Notes: generated by a model from the letters alone, not told the origin. 64,000 nt of DNA from an uncultured Clostridium sp. (GCA_946553025.1 CAMNRM010000009.1:28907-92906); one strand, 5' to 3'. Numbered from the stretch's first letter, positions 10,401-18,839 are shown. Numbers and translations: made by a program.

Positions 10401-10671
10401 CAAGATCCAGACCATGCGCAAGGAAGCAGGATTTGAGGTGACGGATAATATCTGCGCTTACCTGGTTCCGGCAGAGGAAGCGGTTTCTTCGATGATAGAA
10501 AAGAATAAAGAAAAGATTGCCGGGGAAGTTTTAGCAAAGGCAGTGGAAACCGACAGGGCAAAGCTTGACGAGGCGTTAAGCCGCTTTGCGGGTGTTTCCA
10601 GAGAGAAGAAATTCCACGATAAGGAATGGAATATCAATGGGGAAATGATTGCGATTGCCGTAGAAAAGTGA
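7426..10671 (+). CDS. ileS: isoleucyl-tRNA synthetase (long, IleS2-like)
   Basis: A cytoplasmic enzyme that charges tRNA-Ile with isoleucine using ATP, 1081 residues from the ATG at 7426 (GGAGG upstream). Class I motifs are clear: PHIGH at residues about 62-66 and KMSKS at about 617-621. The editing domain lies between them and the anticodon-binding domain follows (NWYVRRSRERFW). The length exceeds the common bacterial form (about 930) and resembles the IleS2/eukaryote-like form, which in other bacteria can be less sensitive to mupirocin; sensitivity here is unknown. Expression should respond to uncharged tRNA-Ile through the T-box. Confidence 0.97.
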   Translation: MSDTAKKMVYQKVPTDLNFVEREKKVEAFWSENKIFEKSIELRDKGDSYVFYDGPPTANGKPHIGHVLTRVIKDMIPRYRTMKGFKVPRKAGWDTHGLPVELEVEKMLGLDGKEQIEEYGLAPFIEHCKESVWKYKGMWEDFSSTVGFWADMNDPYVTYHDNYIESEWWALKEIWNKGLLYKGFKIVPYCPRCGTPLSSHEVAQGYKDVKERSAIARFKVVGEDAYFLAWTTTPWTLPSNVALCVNPAEEYVKVKASDGYTYYMAGALVGTVLGEDAQVLERYQGKDLEYKEYEPLFDCAVALCEKQHKKAYFVTCDGYVTLTDGTGIVHIAPAFGEDDANVGRKYDLPFVQLVNGKGEMTEETPYAGMFCKTADPEILKDLDKKGLLFSAPKFEHSYPHCWRCSTPLIYYARESWFIKMTAVKEDLIRNNNTINWIPESIGKGRFGDWLENIQDWGLSRNRYWGTPLNIWECECGHMHSIGSREELKSMSTNYADVAKKYAKEMDKEENGEVELHRPFIDDVLITCPKCGKPMHRVPEVIDCWFDSGAMPFAQHHYPFENKELFEAQFPAQFISEAVDQTRGWFYSLLAESTLLFNRAPYENVIVLGHIQDENGRKMSKSAGNAVDPFDALKTYGADAIRWYFYVNSAPWLPNRFHGKAVMEGQRKFMGTLWNTYAFFVLYANIDEFDATKYSLEYDKLSVMDKWLLSKMNTMVKEVDKDLANYQIPEAARALQSFVDDMSNWYVRRSRERFWAGGMEQDKINAYETLYTALVTVAKAAAPMIPFMTEDIYRNLVCSIDPKAPESIHLCDFPAVDEMMIDPELEENMDQVLKVVVMGRAARNTANIKNRQPIGRMFVKSGHSLPEFFVTIIEEELNVKSVVFTEDVREFTTYTFKPQLKTVGPKYGKLLNPIRAALSEVDGNAAMDTLEEKGELSFTFGDAQVVLTKDDLLIDVAQKDGFVTEEDNVVTVVLDTNLTEELLEEGFVREIISKIQTMRKEAGFEVTDNICAYLVPAEEAVSSMIEKNKEKIAGEVLAKAVETDRAKLDEALSRFAGVSREKKFHDKEWNINGEMIAIAVEK

Positions 10672-10679
10672 TAATGCAT

Positions 10680-10726
10680 CAGAGTATGTTTGAACATTGC
10701 GGGAAGGAATATTCAAACATACTCTG
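10680..10726 (+). repeat. perfect 15-bp inverted repeat between ileS and glgP
   Basis: CAGAGTATGTTTGAA is followed 17 nt later by its exact complement. It starts 9 nt after the ileS stop. No T-run follows, so it is not a textbook terminator; it could stabilise the ileS 3' end, slow polymerase, or be a protein-binding site. Confidence 0.7.
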
Positions 10727-10770
10727 GCAGGGGGGAAGTATCTAAACTTAAGTTCAGGAGGATATAGAAC

Positions 10771-13236
10771 ATGAAAAAAGAATATGGCTTTGATAAAGAG
10801 GCGTTTAAGTCGTCCGTGATTTACAACGTAAAAAGCCTTTTCCGCAAAACCATCGACGAGGCCACACCGGCGCAGATTTTCCAGGCAGTATCCTTTTCCG
10901 TAAAGGACATTATTATTGACCAGTGGATTGCCACACACAAGGAATACGAAAAACAGGATGCAAAGACGGTGTATTATCTGTCCATGGAGTTCTTGATGGG
11001 ACGCGCCCTGGGGAACAATATGATCAACCTCTGCGCCTACGATGAGGTAAAGGAAGCCTTAGACGAGCTGGGCTTTGACTTAAACCTTATCGAGGATCAG
11101 GAGCCGGATGCCGCGTTGGGAAACGGCGGTTTAGGACGTCTGGCTGCATGTTTCCTGGATTCTTTAGCCACCCTGGGCTATCCGGCTTACGGCTGCGGAA
11201 TCCGCTACCGCTACGGTATGTTTAAGCAGAAAATTGAAAACGGCTTCCAGGTGGAAGTGCCGGACGAGTGGTTAAAGGACGGCAATCCCTTTGAAGTGCG
11301 CCGTTCCGAGTATGCGACCGAGGTTAAATTCGGCGGCTATGTAAGAACCGAGTGGGACGGAACCAAGAACAACTTTATCCAGGAGGGCTGCCAGTCCGTG
11401 CTTGCGGTTCCCTATGATCTTCCGATTGTCGGCTATAATAACAACATTGTCAACACCCTGCGCGTATGGGATGCACAGCCGATTAATACCTTCCGTCTGG
11501 ACGCCTTTGACCGCGGTGATTACCAGAAGGCTGTGGAGCAGGAAAACCTGGCAAAAAATATCTGTGAAGTGCTTTATCCGAACGACAACCATTATGCAGG
11601 AAAGGAACTTCGCTTAAAGCAGCAGTACTTCTTTATCTCCGCCAGCGTACAGCGTGCCGTGGCAAAATATATGGAAAAACACGACGACGTCCGCAAATTC
11701 CACGAGAAGGTGGTATTCCAGTTAAACGATACCCATCCGACCGTAGCCGTAGCCGAATTAATGCGCGTGCTTTTGGATGTTTACCACTTAACCTGGGAAG
11801 AGGCATGGGATGTAACCACCAAGACCTGTGCTTACACCAACCACACCATTATGGCCGAGGCTTTGGAGAAATGGCCGATTGAGCTCTTCTCCCGTCTGCT
11901 TCCGAGAATTTACCAGATCGTTGAGGAGATCAACCGCCGCTTTATTGTGGATATCCAGAAGAAGTTCCCGGGCGACCAGGAAAAGGTGCGCAAGATGGCG
12001 ATTATCTACGACGGACAGGTAAAGATGGCGCATTTAGCGATTGCCGCAAGCTTTTCCGTCAACGGCGTGGCACGTCTGCACACGGAAATTTTAAAGAACC
12101 AGGAATTAAAAGAGTTCTACCAGATGTATCCGCAGAAGTTCAACAATAAAACCAACGGCATTACCCAGAGGCGCTTCCTCCTTCACGGAAATCCGCTGCT
12201 GGCGGACTGGGTAACTTCAAAGATCGGCAACGAGTGGATTACCAATCTGCCGCATATTAAGGAGCTGAAGATTTACGCCTCCGATGAGAAATGCCAGAAG
12301 GAATTTATGAACATTAAGTACCAGAACAAGATTCGCCTGGCAAAATATATCAAGGAGCACAACGGCATTGACATCGACCCGCGTTCCATGTACGATGTTC
12401 AGGTAAAGCGTCTGCACGAATACAAGCGCCAGCTGATGAATATTCTGCATGTGATGTATCTGTATAACCAGTTAAAGGATAATCCAAACATGGATATCGT
12501 TCCGAGAACCTTTATCTTCGGTGCAAAGGCAGCCGCAGGCTATAAGATTGCCAAGCTGACTATTAAGCTGATTAACGCCGTGGCAGATGTGATTAACAAC
12601 GATAAGAGCATTAACGGCAAGATCAAGGTGGTATTTATCGAAGATTACCGCGTTTCCAACGCAGAGCTGATCTTTGCCGCCGCCGATGTCAGCGAGCAGA
12701 TTTCCACGGCCTCCAAGGAAGCTTCCGGTACGGGCAATATGAAGTTTATGTTAAACGGCGCTCTGACCTTGGGAACCATGGACGGTGCAAATGTGGAAAT
12801 CGTTGAAGAAGTGGGCGAGGATAAGGCATTTATCTTTGGTATGTCCTCCGACGAGGTAATTAATTACGAGAACAACGGCGGGTATTATCCCATGGAGTTC
12901 TTTAACAACGATCAGGAAATCCGCCGGGTGCTGATGCAGTTAATTAACGGCTACTTTGCCCCGCACGACCCGGAACTGTTCAGACCGATTTATAATTCTC
13001 TGTTAAATACGCAGAACAGCGATCGTGCAGATACCTACTTTATCTTAAAGGATTTCCGTTCCTACGCCGAGGCGCATAAGAAAATCGACGAAGCTTACCG
13101 CGATGAAAAATGGTGGGCAGAGGCCGCCATCACCAATGTGGCATGTACCGGCAAGTTTACCTCGGACCGCACCATCGAAGAATATGTGCGGGATATCTGG
13201 CATTTGAAGAAGGTTAAGGTGGAGATGCCCAAGTAA
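10771..13236 (+). CDS. glgP: glycogen/alpha-glucan phosphorylase
   Basis: An 821-residue enzyme that releases glucose-1-phosphate from alpha-1,4-glucans using phosphate and pyridoxal phosphate. The PLP-lysine signature EASGTGNMKFMLNGALTLGT is present, with the Schiff-base lysine at about residue 658. The N-terminal NGGLGRLAACFLDSLATLGY block and full family length indicate an intact enzyme. GGAGG precedes the ATG. It seems monocistronic; no other glycogen genes are adjacent. Confidence 0.97.
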   Translation: MKKEYGFDKEAFKSSVIYNVKSLFRKTIDEATPAQIFQAVSFSVKDIIIDQWIATHKEYEKQDAKTVYYLSMEFLMGRALGNNMINLCAYDEVKEALDELGFDLNLIEDQEPDAALGNGGLGRLAACFLDSLATLGYPAYGCGIRYRYGMFKQKIENGFQVEVPDEWLKDGNPFEVRRSEYATEVKFGGYVRTEWDGTKNNFIQEGCQSVLAVPYDLPIVGYNNNIVNTLRVWDAQPINTFRLDAFDRGDYQKAVEQENLAKNICEVLYPNDNHYAGKELRLKQQYFFISASVQRAVAKYMEKHDDVRKFHEKVVFQLNDTHPTVAVAELMRVLLDVYHLTWEEAWDVTTKTCAYTNHTIMAEALEKWPIELFSRLLPRIYQIVEEINRRFIVDIQKKFPGDQEKVRKMAIIYDGQVKMAHLAIAASFSVNGVARLHTEILKNQELKEFYQMYPQKFNNKTNGITQRRFLLHGNPLLADWVTSKIGNEWITNLPHIKELKIYASDEKCQKEFMNIKYQNKIRLAKYIKEHNGIDIDPRSMYDVQVKRLHEYKRQLMNILHVMYLYNQLKDNPNMDIVPRTFIFGAKAAAGYKIAKLTIKLINAVADVINNDKSINGKIKVVFIEDYRVSNAELIFAAADVSEQISTASKEASGTGNMKFMLNGALTLGTMDGANVEIVEEVGEDKAFIFGMSSDEVINYENNGGYYPMEFFNNDQEIRRVLMQLINGYFAPHDPELFRPIYNSLLNTQNSDRADTYFILKDFRSYAEAHKKIDEAYRDEKWWAEAAITNVACTGKFTSDRTIEEYVRDIWHLKKVKVEMPK

Positions 13237-13344
13237 ACTTTCCCGGAAAAAAAGAGATTGCAGGAATGAAAGAAAGGTTGACCGGACCGGGCAGAACGTA
13301 AGGAAGCCAGGATATCCGGAAAAGCAAAAGAAATAGAATAGAAG

Positions 13345-13417
13345 AAAACGCCGACTCATATAATACAGCGTACAGGGGTTTCATCGGTAGTTCTGTAGGG
13401 AGAGGAGGCGTTTTTTT
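13345..13417 (+). promoter_or_regulatory. leader/terminator-like region before spoIID
   Basis: AAAACGCC (13345-13352) can pair with GGCG followed by seven T (13407-13417) across a long loop, which could end glgP transcripts. The loop also holds CATATAAT, resembling a sigma-E -10, and the GAGGAGG ribosome site of spoIID falls in the 3' arm. A sporulation promoter here is plausible but not demonstrable by eye. Confidence 0.35.
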
Positions 13418-13418
13418 C

Positions 13419-14429
13419 GTGGGACAAAAAGGAAGGCTGGGGAAAGGGCTTTTGGTTCTCTTCGCCGGCTGCTGTTTTCCTTATATCGTGACTCTGGGGT
13501 GGACGGGCAGTATTAACGGAAGGGGACCGGCCCTGGAACGATGGGGGAAGGCAGAAGGGCTGAATGAAGAAGGAAAAATGCCTTTGGACAGCGGAAGGCA
13601 GATTATTTTAGACCGGGAAACAACAATGTATTTGGATGCGGAAGAGTATCTGGTAGGTGTTGTCGCCAGGCAGATACCCGCAGACTATACCTTAGAAGCA
13701 TTAAAGGCGCAGGCGGTGATTGCCAGAACCTATATCTATCAGCAGATGGGCGGGAAGAGGCAGATTGCAGAATCGGCGCTGGACATGGATTATCTTGGGC
13801 AGGTGCAGCTGGAAAAGCTTTGGGGGACGAAAAATTATCTTGCATTTTACCAGAGAGTGGAAGAGGCGATAAAAGAAACCAAAGGGGAGGTTCTGCTCTG
13901 GCAGGGGGAGTACGCCGATGCCCTGTTTTGCCGGTGCAGTGCAGGAAGTACGCGGCCGGGAGATGAAAGTCACCCTTATCTTGCCGCGGTGAGATGTCCG
14001 GAGGATTTAGCGTCGGATAATTTTTTGCAGCTTAAAGAATGGACACCGGAGGAGTTTTCCCGGCTGATCAGTGCCATTCCTGACGGCGGTCCGGTTTCGG
14101 CCGATCAGGTTCCCGGGATGATTCAAATCGGAGGAAGAGATTCCTCGGGCTATGTAACCCAGGTACAGATTGGAAATGTGCAGTTTAGCGGAGATGAGGT
14201 GCGCTACGCCCTGGGAATCCAGTCGCCCTGTTTTTCTTTTGAAGATTATGGGGGAAATATCCGGGCAGAAGTCAAGGGAATCGGTCACGGCTACGGGTTC
14301 AGCCAGTTTGCGGCGAACAAAAAGGCACAGGAAGGATGGACTTACCGCGAACTCCTGGACTATTTTTATCCGGGAACATCCCTTGAAGCAGAGGATACCG
14401 TGCCTGATGCATTAGATAGTTCAGGATAG
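13419..14429 (+). CDS. spoIID: stage II sporulation protein D (lytic transglycosylase)
   Basis: A 336-residue SpoIID/LytB-domain protein starting at GTG 13419 with GAGGAGG about 11 nt upstream. A hydrophobic N-terminal segment (GLLVLFAGCCFPYIV) should anchor it in the mother-cell membrane. The family block VGVVARQIPADYTLEALKAQ, with the likely catalytic Glu, and AVIARTYIYQQM are present, as is the C-terminal GHGYGFSQFAA. SpoIID cleaves septal glycan during engulfment with SpoIIM and SpoIIP. The next gene is a SpoIIQ-like protein, the usual clostridial neighbour. Confidence 0.93.
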   Translation: MGQKGRLGKGLLVLFAGCCFPYIVTLGWTGSINGRGPALERWGKAEGLNEEGKMPLDSGRQIILDRETTMYLDAEEYLVGVVARQIPADYTLEALKAQAVIARTYIYQQMGGKRQIAESALDMDYLGQVQLEKLWGTKNYLAFYQRVEEAIKETKGEVLLWQGEYADALFCRCSAGSTRPGDESHPYLAAVRCPEDLASDNFLQLKEWTPEEFSRLISAIPDGGPVSADQVPGMIQIGGRDSSGYVTQVQIGNVQFSGDEVRYALGIQSPCFSFEDYGGNIRAEVKGIGHGYGFSQFAANKKAQEGWTYRELLDYFYPGTSLEAEDTVPDALDSSG

Positions 14430-14515
14430 GATGTAGAACAAAAAAATAGTAAAAAATCTTCGGTCAAATGAATAAGCCGGCGCACTTTGGTAAGACTATT
14501 ACCGAGGTGATAAAC

Positions 14516-15355
14516 GTGAAAGAGAGAGTTAATCAATTATTCAAGGATAAACTCATCCTTGTAATGATGGTACTGAGCCTGTTGACTATTGTAGCGGCAG
14601 CAGGCGTGATAACCCTTCAGAGGAGAAATACCGAAGAAAGCCCTTACTTAAATATGGAGGGCAGCCCGGAACATTTGGTGGACGGGCAGAAAGAAGAAAC
14701 CCTGCCGGATGCAGGACATTCAAACGCGGCAAAAGAAGAAACCGAAGCAGCAAAGAGCCAGGAACTGGCCGATGCAAAAAAGGAAACAACAGCCGCACAG
14801 ACTAAACCGGCAGAAACAAAGGCAAAAGAAAACGCAGGGAAGGAAAATGCAGTAAAAGAAACACAGGCAGCTAAGCCAAAGGAAACCGAGGCAGAACCGG
14901 CAGGGGCAGGAATGGATGCTGCTTCGGCGCTGGTGCTGAATTTTGCCCAGACCCAGTCCATGATGTGGCCGGTGGAGGGCAATGTCCTTTTGGATTACAG
15001 CATGGATTCTACCATTTACTTTCCTACGCTGGAACAGTACAAGTGTAATTCCGGGATTGTTATTCAGGGAGAGGTGAGCCAGCCTGTGGCGGCCCCGGCC
15101 AATGCCCGCGTCCTGGAAACCGGGGTCAATGAGGAAATCGGAAACTATCTGATTTTGGATCTTGGCGATGAATATTCCCTGATTTGCGGACAATTAAAGG
15201 AAGTTTCGGCAGTTACCGGCGAGTATCTGGAAAAAGGGCAGATCATGGGCTATGTGGCCGAACCGACAAAATATTATACCGTAGAAGGTCCCAATGTCTT
15301 TATGGAACTGAGAAAAGGCGAACAGGCCATGGACCCGCTGGACTATCTGGAATAA
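14516..15355 (+). CDS. spoIIQ: SpoIIQ-like protein with degenerate M23 (LytM) domain
   Basis: About 279 residues. I prefer the GTG at 14516 because GAGGTGA lies 5 nt upstream; the ATG at 14468 has no ribosome site. One membrane segment (LILVMMVLSLLTIVAAAGVITL) is followed by a long Lys/Glu/Ala/Thr-rich linker and a C-terminal LytM fold. The zinc motifs are lost: the usual HxGxD is NSGIV, and the usual HLHFE is NVFME. It therefore probably acts structurally, as SpoIIQ does in the SpoIIQ-SpoIIIAH channel between forespore and mother cell. The name rests on synteny with spoIID plus fold, not on close identity. Confidence 0.8.
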   Translation: MKERVNQLFKDKLILVMMVLSLLTIVAAAGVITLQRRNTEESPYLNMEGSPEHLVDGQKEETLPDAGHSNAAKEETEAAKSQELADAKKETTAAQTKPAETKAKENAGKENAVKETQAAKPKETEAEPAGAGMDAASALVLNFAQTQSMMWPVEGNVLLDYSMDSTIYFPTLEQYKCNSGIVIQGEVSQPVAAPANARVLETGVNEEIGNYLILDLGDEYSLICGQLKEVSAVTGEYLEKGQIMGYVAEPTKYYTVEGPNVFMELRKGEQAMDPLDYLE

Positions 15356-15451
15356 CAGTACGGACAGCCACAGCCAGAACGAAAAAGACACGATCTGGCA
15401 AGAGCAAAAAGGCTGCTGTGAAGGTGTGAACAGTAACCCAAAAAAGCATAA

Positions 15452-15499
15452 AACCGGCAGCATAAAAAGGAATCCCTTTCGTTGCTGCCGGTTTATTTC
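15452..15499. terminator. bidirectional terminator between convergent genes
   Basis: Perfect 11-bp stem AACCGGCAGCA / TGCTGCCGGTT with a T-rich stretch on the plus side and an A-rich stretch (T-rich on the minus strand) on the other. It lies between spoIIQ and the minus-strand GGDEF-EAL gene. Confidence 0.8.
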
Positions 15500-15541
15500 T
15501 GATTTTCCTGATGTTTATGTTTTTAAGTTTTTCAGACAGAA

Positions 15542-16924
15542 TTATCGCTTTGCATTTTCCTTTTCCTGCGTGATAATCGCCATGGATTCATCCGGTGTTG
15601 TGCCGATAACATCCATTAAAATTTCTTCCGTAACCGTAGGAGAGTAGTAAAAGCCCTGGAGATACTGGCAGGGTTTTAGGATCTGCACCTGGTTTTCGGT
15701 TTCCACGCCTTCGGCGATAATGTTTAGCCCCAGGTTTCTGGCAATATCAATTAATCCCTCAATAATATGACGGGACTTGGGATTGGTTTCCAGCTGCCAG
15801 ACAAAGGAGCGCTCCAGCTTTAAGGTGTGCACCGGTAAGTCCAAAATACTGGCAATGCTGGAATAGCCTGTGCCGAAATCATTTAAAATCAGTTCAACAC
15901 CCAGGGCTTCTAATTCCTGCATCATGGAATTAATCGTTAAATAAGCCGTCGTCAGGGCATTTTCCGTAACTTCAATGGCAAGCTTGCCCTTTGGGATCTT
16001 ATAGGTTTCAATAACATTCTTTACTTCGCTTAAAAAATCTTCCTGTAAGAGCAGGATGGAAGAGATAGGAAGAGAGATGGAGTCAAACTCTTTTCCTCGT
16101 TCAATCAGATTGGCAATACATCGTCCCACCTGGTGCAGGGCAAAGTATTCCACCAGGCGGATCTGCCCGGAATCTTCGGCAATCGGAAGAAACTCCCCTG
16201 CGCCAACCATACCTATACCCTGGACGAACACCCGCATATAAAATTCTGCACGGGTAAAAAAGCCCTTTTCATTGTGCAGGGTGGGGCGGTAGCGGATTTC
16301 AATCTCACGGTTTTCCAGCGCTGTCCGCAGATACTGTCCGATAATCTGCTTGCGCATCACTTCCATGTGCAGGGCAGAATCGTAGCTGATAATCTGACCC
16401 TGGCCAAGTTCGGTTGCCTTGGTGATTGCCGCATCCAGGCATTTTAAAAGTTCGTCGGCTGTCCCTGCCGGCCCGGGATAAGAACAAAGACCAATCTGCG
16501 CAGAACACAGGCAGTCGGTATCTTCAACCTTCCAGACATGGTCAAAGCGTTCAATAATATTTTCTGCGATAGACACCGCCTGTCCATGCGGGCAATCCTC
16601 CATGATAATAATAAATTCCACACCGATATAACGGTATACCACATAGCCGGTTTCTCTCTGCAGATAGCGGATGATTTTTGTCAGCAGTGTTTCGCAGTAG
16701 AGGTAGCCAAAAACCTGGTTCAGACGTTTAAAATTCTCAATATAAAGTTTGAGTACGGTGCCCTTGCTTTTGGAAGCCAGCACTTCATCCAGGTTTTCAA
16801 GACAATCTTTCCGCCCGAATTCTTTTTTATCGACAAAGGAATCCTCAGAATCGGCGGAATACTCGGTCGTATGTTCCCGATCATTATTTTGGTCTGTTTT
16901 ATTTTTCTTCTGAAACCACAGCAT
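15542..16924 (-). CDS. degenerate GGDEF-EAL protein (probable c-di-GMP receptor)
   Basis: 460 residues, soluble, with no membrane segment. Residues about 60-180 form a GGDEF-like domain whose active-site loop is YIGVEF. Residues about 200-450 form an EAL domain in which the EAL triplet is AEF, the DDFGTG motif is NDFGTG and the IKID motif is LKLE, while AEGVET is retained. Loss of several metal ligands suggests it neither makes nor efficiently degrades c-di-GMP and may act as a binding effector. GAGGAG precedes the ATG. Convergent with spoIIQ. Confidence 0.85.
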   Translation of the reverse strand: MLWFQKKNKTDQNNDREHTTEYSADSEDSFVDKKEFGRKDCLENLDEVLASKSKGTVLKLYIENFKRLNQVFGYLYCETLLTKIIRYLQRETGYVVYRYIGVEFIIIMEDCPHGQAVSIAENIIERFDHVWKVEDTDCLCSAQIGLCSYPGPAGTADELLKCLDAAITKATELGQGQIISYDSALHMEVMRKQIIGQYLRTALENREIEIRYRPTLHNEKGFFTRAEFYMRVFVQGIGMVGAGEFLPIAEDSGQIRLVEYFALHQVGRCIANLIERGKEFDSISLPISSILLLQEDFLSEVKNVIETYKIPKGKLAIEVTENALTTAYLTINSMMQELEALGVELILNDFGTGYSSIASILDLPVHTLKLERSFVWQLETNPKSRHIIEGLIDIARNLGLNIIAEGVETENQVQILKPCQYLQGFYYSPTVTEEILMDVIGTTPDESMAIITQEKENAKR

Positions 16925-17150
16925 CTTGCCATCTCCTCATGTTTAAAATTATTTGCTCCTCTTATTGTATACGAAATAGGAAAAAAAAGCAATGAAAAAG
17001 AATAATTCATATTTTTCTTTTTGCTGCATATTCTTTTATTGTGCGGTTTTAAAGGTGCAATAAAGAAAAATGGTTGCCGTTTTTGGCTTCACAGCGGCGA
17101 AAAATCCGCAAAAAATCTAGCAAAAGGATGAATTGAGGGAAGATAAAACA

Positions 17151-17765
17151 ATGGAACAGGACTTAAACAGGTTTAAACAGCGTACATTTCAGGTAAAAAG
17201 CCGATGTGCACTCAGCTTGCTGACGGCGAAATTAACGATGGCAAATGCAGAATTATCCCTGAAATTGGGAAGAAATGTTATTTTAAACATTTACAGCCGG
17301 ATAAAAAGCATTGAGAGTATTCGGGAAAAATGTAAAAAAAAGGGAATCAAGCCGGAATACACAGAAGCATTAGAAAAGATTAGCGATATTCTTGGCATCC
17401 GGGCCGTCTGTGCATTTGAAGATGATATCTACCGGGTAGCCGATGTCCTGTGCCAGCATCAGGATGTAACCGTCATCAGGAAAAAGGATTATGTGCGTTA
17501 TCCTAAAATTTCAGGATACCGAAGCCTGCATTTAATAGTTGAGATCCCTGTCTTTTTTCAGGGAGAAACAAGCCAGGTCAGAGCGGAAATTCAGCTTAGA
17601 ACAACGGCGATGGATTTCTGGGCAGGCGTCGATCATGAACTTCGCTATAAAAAGGGAAAAAAAGAAGCTGTACTCATTGGAAACGAATTAAAGGAATATT
17701 CCAGGGTTGTTGCAGAATTAGACGAGAAAATGGTGGAACTGCGCAGGCAGATTGAGATAATTTGA
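17151..17765 (+). CDS. small alarmone synthetase, RelA/SpoT nucleotidyltransferase (RelQ/YjbM-like)
   Basis: About 204 residues from the ATG at 17151 (GAGGGAAG upstream). It is a stand-alone synthetase domain lacking the hydrolase, TGS and ACT domains of long Rel proteins. Typical motifs are visible: DILGIRAVCAFEDDIYRVAD, RKKDYVRYPKISGYRSLHL and EIQLRTTAMDFWA. The enzyme transfers pyrophosphate from ATP to GDP or GTP to make (p)ppGpp, usually under envelope or stress control. Transcribed alone and divergent from the GGDEF-EAL gene. Confidence 0.92.
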   Translation: MEQDLNRFKQRTFQVKSRCALSLLTAKLTMANAELSLKLGRNVILNIYSRIKSIESIREKCKKKGIKPEYTEALEKISDILGIRAVCAFEDDIYRVADVLCQHQDVTVIRKKDYVRYPKISGYRSLHLIVEIPVFFQGETSQVRAEIQLRTTAMDFWAGVDHELRYKKGKKEAVLIGNELKEYSRVVAELDEKMVELRRQIEII

Positions 17766-17814
17766 ATCGTTTGAGATTATTTAAAATGCATGTTTTGGAA
17801 AGATTTTTGTTTGA

Positions 17815-17851
17815 AGACGGGATGGCCGAGGTGAAGATGGCCATCCCGTCT
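17815..17851 (+). terminator. strong hairpin after the alarmone synthetase gene
   Basis: Perfect 13-bp stem AGACGGGATGGCC / GGCCATCCCGTCT with an 11-nt loop. Only a weak T-run follows (GGTATTTAAA), so termination is likely but not textbook. Confidence 0.65.
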
Positions 17852-17857
17852 GGTATT

Positions 17858-17950
17858 TAAAGCTGGATGTTTAACGCTGCATGTCTAAAATAGAATGTTT
17901 ATAGCTGGATGTTTAAAGCAGAATGTTTGTAGCTGGATGTCTAAAGCTGG
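17858..17950. repeat. short tandem degenerate repeats
   Basis: AGCTGGATGTTTAAAG-like units recur at about 17861, 17897 and 17933, alternating with GCATGTCTAAAA/GAATGTTTGT variants, giving a 16-20 nt pattern. The array runs into the 3' end of the cotJC remnant. Confidence 0.75.
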
Positions 17951-18537
17951 GTAATATTCATGCAGCTCTGGCAGCTGTTTGGATAACTTCCGGACGGCCG
18001 CTGGACTGGCTGTGCGGGTGTCGGGTTATTGTTTTCCGGATAAGAACTGCAGTTAGGTCCCTGAGGAAGATCAAACGCAGGGTTAAAGGCGTAGAAATTC
18101 CGGCTGTTTAAATGTTCCTGAACATCGCGGAGAACCTCACCAAAGCGCTGGAAGTGGATAATCTCCCGTTTGCGCAGGAAGCGGATGGGATCGGCAACAT
18201 CCGGATCTTTCACCATGCGGAGAATATTTTCATAGGTGCTGCGGGCTTTTTGTTCTGCTGCCAAATCCTCAAATAAATCCGTAACCGGATCGCCTTTGAC
18301 CTGGAACTCGCAGGCGTTAAAAGGAACACCGCCTGCCGCCTGCGGCCATACGCCTACCGTGTGATCGATATAATAGGGACCAAAACCAGAGGCTTCAATC
18401 TCTTCCGGGGTCAGATTCTTCGTCAGCTGATGAACAATGGCACCGATGATTTCCAGGTGGCCTAATTCTTCTGTACCTATATCTGTATCGGTATTGCCCC
18501 TCTCAGGGAAGATCCGGAAAACTTTGGATGTCCCTGG
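17941..18537 (-). pseudogene. cotJC: spore coat CotJC / manganese-catalase-like protein, 5'-truncated
   Basis: The minus strand encodes the C-terminal two thirds of a CotJC-type ferritin-like protein: DIGTEELGHLEIIG, AAEQKARSTYENILRM, RFLRKREIIHFQRFGE and the end FYAFNPAFDLPQGP. The frame is open only back to 18537, where a stop lies in frame, and no start or ribosome site serves the homologous part. The N-terminal region of the family (before TDIGTEEL) is missing and replaced by unrelated sequence. The usual cotJA/cotJB partners are absent. The gene seems inactivated by deletion or insertion at this border between chromosome and AT-rich accessory DNA. Confidence 0.8.
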
Positions 18538-18637
18538 TCAATGGACGGATAATCCAGTTGTCTTTATAAGTGTTGTTAAAGTAAACATTTGTATTATAGA
18601 TTGCTTCTGGCATTTCTCCAAAATAAATATTTAACAT
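18503..18637 (-). pseudogene. 5' remnant of a DUF4869-like gene
   Basis: A 44-codon frame with a strong ribosome site (GAGGTGA) and ATG at 18637. It starts MLNIYFGEMPEAIYNTNVYF, which I recall as typical of DUF4869-type proteins, normally about 140 residues. After about 30 residues the similarity ends, and the frame stops inside the cotJC remnant, read in another frame. It looks like the start of one gene fused by deletion to the middle of cotJC. Family assignment is from memory and moderately sure. Confidence 0.55.
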
Positions 18638-18839
18638 CGTTTATCACCTCACGATTAGTATTCTCAAATATGGATTCCAAAATACTCTTGTGTCGGACGA
18701 TTAAAGTAAAATCGCGTTTAATCTAAAATTTTGTGTATTATGATTTTTCTTTTCATTATATCATGTATATTTCCGGGATTCAATTACTTTCATGAAAGCG
18801 ATCTTGCAGGCCAAAAGGGACTAATGAAATTGGTTTACC

